Origin: Flammeovirgaceae bacterium
GTDB lineage: Bacteria; Bacteroidota; Bacteroidia; Cytophagales; Cyclobacteriaceae
DNA length: 7,020 nucleotides
Assembly (NCBI GenBank): GCA_003229495.1
Contig: QIEB01000610.1
Span: 1 to 7,020 of the forward strand
Direction: 5' to 3'
Shown here: positions 1-6,966 of the stretch, piece after piece
How positions within the stretch are numbered: the stretch's first letter is position 1
Layout of the letters: each line of letters opens with the position of its first letter
Position numbers and translations under genes: made by a program
Notes under the pieces: generated by a model
The model's database searches: none
What the model was told of the DNA's origin: nothing
The model's input: the letters and a program-made list of their open reading frames with translations, nothing else

Positions 1-1634
1 TGTAATTTGTCGATGGTCTCCTTTACAATGTAAAGTCCCAGGCCTGAACCGTGATTGGTATCTGTGGCACGGTAAAACATCTTAAAAACACTATTGAGAT
101 GTTCTTTCGCAATCCCTACTCCGTTGTCTTGAATGGAAATATAGGCATATTTAGGTTTGACCTGAACTTTTATGTCAACTTTGGGTTCTTTCCCGTTGTG
201 ATGACGGATAGCATTGGAAATCAGGTTATTAAAAACTATTTTTATCCTACTCACATCTGAATAAAAAGGCTTTTGCTGATCAATTTCAAAGGATTTATTA
301 ACCTCCTGGTGATTGATATACTTAAGTTGTTCAAAAATTTCGCCAACGATCTCCTCAAAATTAATTACCGTCCGGTCAATCTGTAGTCGGGAATTTCTTG
401 ATAGATTTAGAATGTCTTTAATAAAACGATCTTGTTGTGTCACACTTTTAGAGATCATATCCAGGTATTCCTGTAAAGTATTGCGATCATTCTCATCTTT
501 TGCCAAATTCAAAAGCCCCAAAACTGAGGTAATTGGCGCTCGGAGGTCATGCGATACACTATACACAAAGCTATCTAGTTCTGCATTGGTCTTTCGAAGC
601 TCCTTATTGGAAACTTTAGTTTTCTGCTCTGCTGTTTTACGGATCTGAATCTCATCGTGTAGTTCCTTGGTGCGCTCGCTCACCGTATGTTCCAAACGCT
701 CATTAAACAACTCCACTGACTTCTGGGCTTCTTGACGCTCTTTTACAGTACTGGTTAGTACAATGGTTGAAATACAAAACACTCCAATGAAAATTTGTAA
801 CATGAGCAGGCTTTGATGACTGGAATCCATTACGAATGGACCCAATCCTTCAATGGTAAACATCACTGATAACAGTGACACTAAGAGTATACCTGAAATA
901 GAAAGCTGAAGATTGAATCGAAATGCCAGCCACAGGAAAAACGGTACCACTAAATAGGGAAAAGATTTCCAGACAATTGGAGAGAAATAGGGTACACTGG
1001 AAACAATGATCATCGCTGCCAGAAACAAAATAAAAATAGCCATCTCTATAGAAAGTGTTCGGCTCCATTTAAACTTAAAATTCTGAAACCAGGAGAGTAT
1101 AAAAGGAGTGAACAGTAAAATCCCTGCCATTTCTGCCATGGTCCAAAGCAGCCAGGTCAAAAGGACAGGAGCTTGTAAACTTCCCGTTCCAGCCATTATT
1201 AAGGTACCCATAGTGGATCCGGCAAGACCTGTAATGAATACAATGCCAATAAATTTAAATATTTGTCCAGCCCGCTGAAATAGGTTTTTCCTTTGAAATA
1301 AACGTAAGATTAGCCTATAACCCAGTATAATCTGAAGGGTGGCTGCGGTTGCCAGCAATACACTGGTCAATGCCCCGGTCCAGGTTAGGGTTCCATCCAG
1401 TAGGTAGAATAGCAGAATATTCGCAAATAGACTACCTATGGTAATAGCCCTCCATATTTTCTTACCGCACAAATACATCATTGCCAGACCTATCCCACTG
1501 GCCGGTAATATGGCAGCAGCCTGTATATCACGGAAGGAGAACCAGATACCTGCACACGCTGCAACAAAATACATTGTGGCCAACTTTATGATTATCCAAT
1601 CACTACGGTCTATTTTTATGCTGAAAAAGTTCAT
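1..1634 (-). CDS. MASE1-domain sensor histidine kinase (C-terminus cut by window edge)
   Basis: This is an inner-membrane two-component sensor kinase that should autophosphorylate on a histidine and pass the phosphate to a response regulator not present here. The frame stays open from the ATG at 1634 to the left edge, giving 544 visible residues. An in-frame TGA lies seven codons upstream of this ATG, so it is the first possible ATG; no Shine-Dalgarno is evident. Residues about 12-297 form many hydrophobic helices with MASE1 hallmarks: P44-A-SGI near the start, EMAGILLFTP at 168-177 and GLGPF at 263-267. A charged, probably coiled-coil linker covers about 298-355. HisKA follows with the H box SHDLRAP (phospho-acceptor H362). 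HATPase_c shows the N box (N474 in SNAIRHH), the G1 box DNGVGI (D503), an F-box-like FKMFYRATD and the G2 box GSGLGLYIVKE from G529. Only the last few kinase residues, and any C-terminal receiver domain, can be missing. There is no PAS domain. The MASE1 ligand is unknown. The gene is divergent from the kinase/lyase operon. Confidence 0.93.
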   Translation of the reverse strand, partial: MNFFSIKIDRSDWIIIKLATMYFVAACAGIWFSFRDIQAAAILPASGIGLAMMYLCGKKIWRAITIGSLFANILLFYLLDGTLTWTGALTSVLLATAATLQIILGYRLILRLFQRKNLFQRAGQIFKFIGIVFITGLAGSTMGTLIMAGTGSLQAPVLLTWLLWTMAEMAGILLFTPFILSWFQNFKFKWSRTLSIEMAIFILFLAAMIIVSSVPYFSPIVWKSFPYLVVPFFLWLAFRFNLQLSISGILLVSLLSVMFTIEGLGPFVMDSSHQSLLMLQIFIGVFCISTIVLTSTVKERQEAQKSVELFNERLEHTVSERTKELHDEIQIRKTAEQKTKVSNKELRKTNAELDSFVYSVSHDLRAPITSVLGLLNLAKDENDRNTLQEYLDMISKSVTQQDRFIKDILNLSRNSRLQIDRTVINFEEIVGEIFEQLKYINHQEVNKSFEIDQQKPFYSDVSRIKIVFNNLISNAIRHHNGKEPKVDIKVQVKPKYAYISIQDNGVGIAKEHLNSVFKMFYRATDTNHGSGLGLYIVKETIDKL

Positions 1635-1815
1635 GGATGCGAGAGTGTCCGGTCAAAGACCCACTTTCTATTATATGGGGGGTAAAATTACTGGATATTT
1701 GACTCCCCTCTTGGCAATAACTGGCTGAGAACTTACATTGTGGCTATATTGTGGGACTTAATACAATTCTCTTTACACTTTACCATGACATGAATTGCTA
1801 TAAATTTAGTGGCTT
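1635..1815. promoter_or_regulatory. Divergent intergenic region between histidine kinase and kinase/lyase operon
   Basis: These 181 bases separate two divergent start codons, so promoters for both directions should lie here. On the plus strand a weak match to the Bacteroidota pattern (TTTG, about 19 bases, TAnnTTTG) is TTTA at 1779-1782, 18 bases, then TAAATTTA at 1801-1808. Each element differs from the consensus at its final G, and the start of transcription would fall almost on the ATG at 1816. On the minus strand a TATAAT hexamer is readable near 1670-1675, about 36 bases upstream of the kinase ATG, without a good upstream partner. No clear operator palindrome was seen. That promoters exist here follows from gene orientation; the particular boxes are weak guesses. 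Confidence 0.35.
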
Positions 1816-4140
1816 ATGACTTCATACAGCGCTAAAGAAGGCATGGAGAAATCAGTACTCAAATGGGCGCTTGAATTATATGGTATCAGTGCCAAATTGT
1901 CCAAATTGGCCGGTTATGAAGATACCAACTTCCTGCTAAAGTCAGACGAGTCTGGGAAATATGTGCTTAAGGTATCCAATGAAAAAAGTCCTGAAGAAAC
2001 GCTCCATGCTCAAAATCATTTGCTTCAATTCCTTCAGGAGCACAGTAAGCAATCCAAGGCCTTCCCCGCGGTAATACCAGGTAAGGACGGAGCTTATTTG
2101 TACCAGGTGTCCCATGGGGATCATGATTATTGGGTAAGAATTTTAACCTATTTGGAGGGAAACCTATTACACCAGGTAACACCCAGCTCAAAGTTATACC
2201 AACACCTGGGTCGGTTTCTCGGTGCTATGAACCAATGTCTGTGGTCCTTTGATCTGCCTGAGCTACATACACGCAGGTCACCTTGGGATCTACAATACGC
2301 GGCAGATTGCATGGAATACTGTACAGAAATAGAGGACCCACACTACCGCAGGTTAGTCTGGTACTTCATGCAGCAATATGAATATCAGGTAGTACCCAAT
2401 TACCACGAACTGCCCCAAGGATTGATCCACGGAGATGCAAACGATCATAATATCCTGGTATCGGCAGACCAGGTGACAGGGTTGATTGATTTTGGCGACG
2501 CCACTTATTCCCAGTTGATTCATGAACTGGCGGTGGCGATCACATATGTTATGATGGGTGATAAAAATCCCATAAGGGCTGCCAGCTGGGTGGTCAGGGG
2601 GTACCATCTGGAAAGGCCCCTTGCATCCCTTGAAATAGAAGTTTTGTACTACCTGGTGTCCGCCAGATTGTGTACAAGCTTGTGCATTTCAACCCATTGT
2701 CAAAATGAAGACCCCACTAACGAATATGTTGGATTGCATCAAAGGCCGGTGAAACAACTATTGGATTGGCTAATATCTATTAACCCTGTAGATTTTGAAC
2801 GACAGCTAAAAAAGACCTGTTCAATCGAAATCTTAAAAGGACATTCCATTGGTGATTTGAAAACTGTACGATCCAGGTACTTCAGCAAAGCAATGTCATT
2901 GAACTATCGGGAACCTATATTTATGGTCCGGGGCGCACTACAGTATCTTTATGATAGCCAGGGAAAAGCCTTTTTGGACGGAGTAAACAATATCTCTCAC
3001 GTAGGGCATTGTCATCCCGGTGTGGTTTCTGCAGCCATATCTCAACTGACCCAACTCAATACCAATACCCGTTATCTTTATCCTCAACTAAATGAGTACG
3101 CGTATTTACTTTGTGAGCATCTTCCTGAGCCTCTGTCGGTGGTGTTCTTTGTCAATAGCGGTACCGAAGCCAACGAACTGGCCCTTCGTATGGCGCGTAC
3201 TCATACCGGATATAATGACATTTTAGTGATCGAAGATGCCTACCATGGAAACAGTTTAGCCACACTGGAAGTAAGTCCCTATAAATACCGTGGTAAAGGT
3301 GGGTTTGGCAAAAAACCGTACATTCATGAATTACCGTCGCCAGACTTGTATCGAGGTAGGTTCCGGGCAGAAGATCCATCGGCATTGTCCAGATATCTGG
3401 ATCAACAACAAAAGACTATCGAGCATATTGTTGATTCAGGCGGAGGACTTGCGGGTTTTATTGGTGAGTCATTATTAGGTTGTGGCGGACAGGTAGTATT
3501 ACCAGATGGTTATCTAAAGGGTACCTACCGACAAATCCGAAAATATGGAGGCGTATGCCTTGCCGATGAGGTGCAGGTAGGATTTGGGCGGGTTGGAAGT
3601 CATTTTTGGGGATTCCAATCCCAAGGAGTAGTACCGGATATAGTAACTATGGGTAAGCCCATGGGCAATGGTCACCCGTTGGCTGCGGTAGTTACCACCG
3701 CGGAGATTGCCGATTCATTCAACAATGGCATGGAATATTTTAATAGTTTTGGCGGTAATCCCGTAAGCTGCGAGATCGGCAAAGCTGTTTTACGAATCAT
3801 TCAGGAGGAAAAGCTTCAGCAAAATGCAAAACTGGTGGGGACCACCATAAAATCCGGTTTGAATAAACTGAAAGACAAACATGAGATGATTGGAGATGTG
3901 CGCGGGCTGGGGTTGTTTTTGGGAATTGAGTTAGTGCAAGATCGAGAAACCAAGAATCCAGCAGCCGCACTAGCAAACCAATTGGTTGAAAATATGAAGG
4001 ACCGGGGTGTTTTATTGGGTATCGATGGTCCCCGGCATAATGTAGTTAAGATTAAACCGCCCCTGGTTATTTCAACCAGTAATGCCAACTTTTTAGTAGA
4101 TCAGTTGGGCAAAGTTCTGGACGATTTAGAAAATTCCTGA
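1816..4140 (+). CDS. Bifunctional APH-family kinase / class III PLP-dependent phospho-lyase-like fusion
   Basis: This 774-residue cytoplasmic protein joins two enzymes. Residues about 10-325 are an aminoglycoside-phosphotransferase/choline-kinase fold like hydroxylysine kinase: putative ATP/GTP-contacting K52 in YVLKVSN, the catalytic loop HGDANDHN (D207, N212) and the metal-binding IDFGD (D225). Residues about 345-774 are a class III aminotransferase fold: NSGTEAN (447-453) for the PLP phosphate, Y476-H477-G478 for ring stacking, D584 in ADEVQVGFGR for the pyridine nitrogen, and Schiff-base K614 in TMGKPMGNGHP. The segments ESLLGCGGQ, TMGKPMGNGHP and NSFGGNPVSC resemble human AGXT2L1/AGXT2L2, which are phosphoethanolamine and 5-phosphohydroxylysine phospho-lyases rather than transaminases. 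The inferred job is to phosphorylate an amino alcohol and then release ammonia and phosphate from it. The larger family members of about 1000 residues carry an M23-peptidase-like module between these domains; here only about 20 linker residues remain. The ATG at 1816 is the first possible start, with an in-frame TAG at 1807-1809; M10 is an alternative. It leads a two-gene operon. The substrate is unknown. Confidence 0.93.
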   Translation: MTSYSAKEGMEKSVLKWALELYGISAKLSKLAGYEDTNFLLKSDESGKYVLKVSNEKSPEETLHAQNHLLQFLQEHSKQSKAFPAVIPGKDGAYLYQVSHGDHDYWVRILTYLEGNLLHQVTPSSKLYQHLGRFLGAMNQCLWSFDLPELHTRRSPWDLQYAADCMEYCTEIEDPHYRRLVWYFMQQYEYQVVPNYHELPQGLIHGDANDHNILVSADQVTGLIDFGDATYSQLIHELAVAITYVMMGDKNPIRAASWVVRGYHLERPLASLEIEVLYYLVSARLCTSLCISTHCQNEDPTNEYVGLHQRPVKQLLDWLISINPVDFERQLKKTCSIEILKGHSIGDLKTVRSRYFSKAMSLNYREPIFMVRGALQYLYDSQGKAFLDGVNNISHVGHCHPGVVSAAISQLTQLNTNTRYLYPQLNEYAYLLCEHLPEPLSVVFFVNSGTEANELALRMARTHTGYNDILVIEDAYHGNSLATLEVSPYKYRGKGGFGKKPYIHELPSPDLYRGRFRAEDPSALSRYLDQQQKTIEHIVDSGGGLAGFIGESLLGCGGQVVLPDGYLKGTYRQIRKYGGVCLADEVQVGFGRVGSHFWGFQSQGVVPDIVTMGKPMGNGHPLAAVVTTAEIADSFNNGMEYFNSFGGNPVSCEIGKAVLRIIQEEKLQQNAKLVGTTIKSGLNKLKDKHEMIGDVRGLGLFLGIELVQDRETKNPAAALANQLVENMKDRGVLLGIDGPRHNVVKIKPPLVISTSNANFLVDQLGKVLDDLENS

Positions 4141-4141
4141 T

Positions 4142-5092
4142 ATGAATATCGTTGTACTTGACGGCCATGCACTAAACCCCGGCGACCTTGACTGGGGACC
4201 ATTAGAAAAAATGGGGAATCTTACTATTTATGAACGCAGTGATGCCAGACAGGTAACAATCAGAGCACGAAACGCGGATGTTGTGCTTACCAATAAAGCT
4301 TTGCTGCAGAAAGAACAATTGAGCGAGTTGCCCAACTTGAAATTCATTAGTGTAATGGCCACCGGCTACAACATTGTCGATGTACAGACTGCTAAAGAAA
4401 GGGGAATTCAGGTAAGCAACGTGGTAGGCTACAGTTCGGATTCAGTGGCACAGCATGCTATGGCCTTGTTACTCGAACTTGCGAATAACGTGGGAATGCA
4501 TGCTTCTGATGTGTCACAGGGAGGCTGGAGCGGTTCCAGTGATTGGAGTTACTGGAAAAGACCTTTGATCGAATTGTCAGGCAAGAAACTAGGGATTATA
4601 GGATATGGTTCCATCGGCAAAAGAACTGCACAGATTGCCCGGGCTTTTGGAATGGTAATCCTCGTTTATCACCCCAGATTACAGGATAGTACTGTATCCT
4701 ATCGCCTGGTTTCTTTAGATGAATTGTTTAGTCAAAGCGACTTTATCAGTTTGCATGTACCACTTAATCCGGATACACAAGAGATCGTGAATAGAGATCG
4801 ACTGCAGCAAATGAAGCCCGATGCGTTTTTAATCAATACCTCCCGCGGACCGTTGATTAACCAGCAGGAACTTAAATTGGCGCTGGAAACCAAAGTGATT
4901 GCCGGAGCGGCCTTAGATGTATTAAGTAGTGAACCTCCAGCTGCTGATCATCCTTTGGTGGGAGTACCAAATTGTATCATCACCCCCCATCAGGCCTGGG
5001 CCAGTTTCGAGTCACGTAGTAGGTTGATGGAAGAGACAGTTAAGAATGTGGAGGCGTTTTTGAATGGAGAACAGAGGAATGCAGTGATATAG
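4142..5092 (+). CDS. D-isomer-specific 2-hydroxyacid dehydrogenase (glycerate dehydrogenase-like)
   Basis: This 316-residue cytoplasmic NAD(P)-dependent oxidoreductase interconverts a 2-oxoacid and a D-2-hydroxyacid. The length is normal for the family. The N-terminal start MNIVVLDGHALNPGDLDW and the segment VMATGYNIVD (71-80) are typical of the glycerate/hydroxypyruvate branch. The Rossmann motif is GYGSIG (G154, G156, G159). The catalytic residues are all present: R235 in TSRGPLI, E264 in LDVLSSEPP and H283 in TPHQAW. After the second Rossmann strand the sequence is YHPR (176-179), so the acidic residue that normally binds the NAD adenosine ribose is replaced by histidine with a nearby arginine. 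This is compatible with NADPH use but does not prove it. The ATG lies one base after the TGA of the upstream fusion gene, which indicates translational coupling and one transcript. The exact substrate (hydroxypyruvate, glyoxylate or another 2-oxoacid) cannot be decided from sequence. Confidence 0.93.
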   Translation: MNIVVLDGHALNPGDLDWGPLEKMGNLTIYERSDARQVTIRARNADVVLTNKALLQKEQLSELPNLKFISVMATGYNIVDVQTAKERGIQVSNVVGYSSDSVAQHAMALLLELANNVGMHASDVSQGGWSGSSDWSYWKRPLIELSGKKLGIIGYGSIGKRTAQIARAFGMVILVYHPRLQDSTVSYRLVSLDELFSQSDFISLHVPLNPDTQEIVNRDRLQQMKPDAFLINTSRGPLINQQELKLALETKVIAGAALDVLSSEPPAADHPLVGVPNCIITPHQAWASFESRSRLMEETVKNVEAFLNGEQRNAVI

Positions 5093-5125
5093 AAATTGAG
5101 TGTGAGCCTGCCTGCCCTTTATTTA
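5093..5125. other. Convergent intergenic gap without visible terminator
   Basis: Only 33 bases separate the stop codons of the dehydrogenase (plus) and the sulfotransferase (minus). I looked for a GC-rich hairpin followed by a T run in either direction and found none. The run GCCTGCCTGCCC is a short direct repeat, not an inverted one. Termination must be factor-dependent, lie inside the opposing genes, or rely on a structure not visible by eye. Confidence 0.6.
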
Positions 5126-6826
5126 TTAACCTGTTGAATGATCTAATTTTGGATAAAGGCTACGTAGACGCTGCGCCCGGTAAATTGAAAATCCTGTTTC
5201 CGGATGCTTCATAATCAGCTCCCATACTTTTTTCTTATCTTCATACGTCACCTCAAAAACACGTGCCCACTTTTTGCCTTTAATTAAATCTGTAACCGGT
5301 TCACCATCAGGACCCGAAATACGCCCACCATCAGTAATTAGAATGTTCCCGGTTTCTGGAAGGTAATCGGCGTCACAAACAAAGGGTGACATAAAATGCT
5401 CCTGGTCAGGACCGTAACTCCATACCTCTTCGACTGTGCCCGTTGTTTCATCAATACGATACTCCACTGCACGACTGTAGCGCTCTTCCTCAGGCATAGG
5501 CTCTTGCGGTGGAATGGCTCGTTCAGCACCATTATCATAAAGAAGCAGATTGCCATTTGGTGTCATCTCAAGTCCGTGCTGATGGCAGGGCCAGGTAATA
5601 TCTCCTTTTGGCTGCAACAGTTTTTCAGACCATGGTTTGTCCCAGCCAATGGGGTCGCCAAGGATCCATAAAAGCTCACCTGAAGCCATATCAATTTTGT
5701 AGATCGCACATTGATGCTTGGAAGAAATAATTAAAGCGTCTTGCTCTTCGATATAATACAAGGCGTTGGAGTGAGTAATATCAAAAGGTAACGGATCGTA
5801 TTTAGCATAGATTAGAGCATACATAAAATTGGTAAATGAACCCTCCCCCAATCGTCTCGGATCTAGAATGTCGGTTATCGACCATTTTCGTACGGTATTC
5901 CCATTTCGTTCAAACTCAAGAATAACATCTGCAACAACATTGGCATTTTGTCGCTTGGTACTCGGAGGATATTCAATAGGGAAATCATCCATATTTTGTA
6001 CCTCAACTCCCAGCGCCATAAGATTACCAGAGAGTAGTTCGATGACGTCGTGATGAAAATAATCTGTTTCGACAGGGATACTTTCTTTTGTTAATTCCTC
6101 TAATATTACCCCAGCAGAATGCCATTTCTTTACAATGTTTCCAAGCATATCAATCTCCCACAAGCGACCGTCTCTATGACCCATAAGGAATAAATTTCCA
6201 TTTTTCATCCTTCGAAGTTCGGTGGGAAGGAATGGAGTTCTGAAATACCAAAGTACATCACCTAACTGGTCCACTGCCATTACCAGGCCCCATTCTATAT
6301 TGGGCATGTATGGAACATCCCATCGGTAGATACTGAGTGTTGTGATTCCTGGCTCCATACTCTCTGACTGCACCTGGCTCACTTCTATTGGGGGAAAATC
6401 ATCAGGTAATGGAGGTGTGCTTATTTGCAGGGTGTCGAGCACGCTTTCATGCCCTCGTTCATCAGTTATGGTTACAATTACTTCATGCATGCGATCTGGC
6501 CTTAAGCCTAAGACTAATATTTCATGATTAGTGCGAGGTTCATCATCCGGAGTGACCCTTTGTTCATTCATACCGTCGGTTATATAAAGTGATGGTACTA
6601 CAGGTCGATCGGAAGTAAAGGTCAGAATACCAGCCAGGGGTACATTGGGGTTAGGGTTAGGAATAAGATTCACATCCATAGCCACCGGTGGACCGGCACA
6701 ACCAAAAGTCAAAAAAATGATGATGATGGTTAATAAATTAAGTAGTCCATAACATGAAGGGCTGCCTGCTTCACCATCCGCATACTTATTAAATTGTTTC
6801 TTTTTCAATTTTGAAATGGGTGTCAT
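5126..6826 (-). CDS. Arylsulfotransferase (ASST) family protein, exported and probably lipid-anchored
   Basis: This 566-residue protein resembles PAPS-independent aryl-sulfate sulfotransferases, which move sulfate from one phenolic sulfate to another phenol outside the cytoplasm. The N-terminus is a basic region (K7-K10), a hydrophobic stretch at about 28-41 and C43 in TFGC, a poor but possible lipobox. Residues about 50-140 look like the family's beta-sandwich domain, and about 165-550 like the beta-propeller, with repeated strand units such as GDVLWYF, GNLFLMGHRDGRLWEID, GELLWILGDP and GNLLLYDNG. Likely equivalents of the E. coli AssT active-site histidines are H258/H259 (FHHD), H352 (DITHSN) and the sulfate-accepting catalytic H417 (CHQHG). 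The position corresponding to AssT R374 appears to be K370 (SSKHQ). The ATG at 6826 is the first possible start, because an in-frame TAG lies four codons upstream. No Shine-Dalgarno is visible. The gene stands alone on its strand, convergent with the operon to the left. Family membership is fairly secure; real sulfotransferase activity and the acceptor are unknown. Confidence 0.87.
   Translation of the reverse strand: MTPISKLKKKQFNKYADGEAGSPSCYGLLNLLTIIIIFLTFGCAGPPVAMDVNLIPNPNPNVPLAGILTFTSDRPVVPSLYITDGMNEQRVTPDDEPRTNHEILVLGLRPDRMHEVIVTITDERGHESVLDTLQISTPPLPDDFPPIEVSQVQSESMEPGITTLSIYRWDVPYMPNIEWGLVMAVDQLGDVLWYFRTPFLPTELRRMKNGNLFLMGHRDGRLWEIDMLGNIVKKWHSAGVILEELTKESIPVETDYFHHDVIELLSGNLMALGVEVQNMDDFPIEYPPSTKRQNANVVADVILEFERNGNTVRKWSITDILDPRRLGEGSFTNFMYALIYAKYDPLPFDITHSNALYYIEEQDALIISSKHQCAIYKIDMASGELLWILGDPIGWDKPWSEKLLQPKGDITWPCHQHGLEMTPNGNLLLYDNGAERAIPPQEPMPEEERYSRAVEYRIDETTGTVEEVWSYGPDQEHFMSPFVCDADYLPETGNILITDGGRISGPDGEPVTDLIKGKKWARVFEVTYEDKKKVWELIMKHPETGFSIYRAQRLRSLYPKLDHSTG
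6698..6826 (-). other. Probable type II signal peptide of the ASST-family protein
   Basis: This stretch encodes residues 1-43. It has a positively charged start (KLKKK), an unusually long polar section of about 15 residues, then the hydrophobic core LLNLLTIIIIFL and C43 at +1. The residues before the cysteine are L-T-F-G. The glycine at -1 is ideal, but F at -2 and T at -3 deviate from the usual lipobox. The residues after the cysteine (AGPP) and the proline-rich linker fit a tethered lipoprotein. The alternatives are a plain N-terminal membrane anchor or cleavage by signal peptidase I. Confidence 0.55.
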
Positions 6827-6966
6827 TCTATTAGACTATTAGGATAAAAGATATTTAAACACTTTAGCATTTTTTTGATAAGATAGGATAATTAGGAGAA
6901 TTGTCCCAATGTATAATTGCCAGATTCAGACATCAATCCAAGTCGAGATTGGGGCCGTGCAAATTA
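6827..6966. promoter_or_regulatory. AT-rich upstream region of the ASST-family gene
   Basis: These 140 bases hold no convincing gene and should contain the promoter of the minus-strand sulfotransferase gene. Two copies of the heptamer CTATTAG (plus-strand reading) lie at 6828-6834 and 6836-6842, separated by one base, directly against the start codon. On the minus strand a TATCTTTT element, one mismatch from the Bacteroidota -7 pattern TAnnTTTG, lies about 20 bases from the ATG, but no good TTTG partner was found upstream of it. A five-base-stem inverted repeat (CAATC/GATTG) near 6932-6949 is too weak and lacks a T run, so it is not called a terminator. Confidence 0.3.

Noticed and set aside
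313..648. Open frame on the plus strand of 111 codons
   Set aside because: It is antisense to the HisKA region of the histidine kinase, which has unmistakable motifs. The plus-strand translation is serine- and arginine-rich with no recognisable domain.
1438..1728. Open frame on the plus strand of 96 codons extending into the divergent intergenic region
   Set aside because: Most of it is antisense to the MASE1 helices, and the rest covers the expected promoter region. The translation matches no known family.
1834..1845. Shine-Dalgarno-like AAAGAAGG favouring the internal ATG at 1843
   Set aside because: The purine run ends one base before that ATG, too close for ribosome pairing, and it lies within the longer reading frame that fits the family.
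3816..4088. Minus-strand open frame of 90 codons inside the fusion gene
   Set aside because: It is the complement of the well-conserved C-terminal part of the PLP domain and has no features of its own.
1816..4140. Aminoglycoside resistance gene
   Set aside because: The HGD...N and IDFGD motifs are shared by the whole APH/choline kinase superfamily. Fusion to an AGXT2L-like PLP domain points to metabolism, not resistance.
5396..5671. Plus-strand open frame of 91 codons inside the ASST-family gene
   Set aside because: It is antisense to the propeller region containing the catalytic histidine. Its composition looks non-coding.
6649..6661. Telomere-like GGGTTAGGGTTAG run
   Set aside because: It lies inside the ASST-family gene and simply encodes the alternating N-P-N-P-N linker after the signal peptide on the minus strand. 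It has only two to three units.
6932..6949. Inverted repeat CAATC/GATTG as a terminator
   Set aside because: It has only five base pairs, an eight-base loop and no following T run on either strand.
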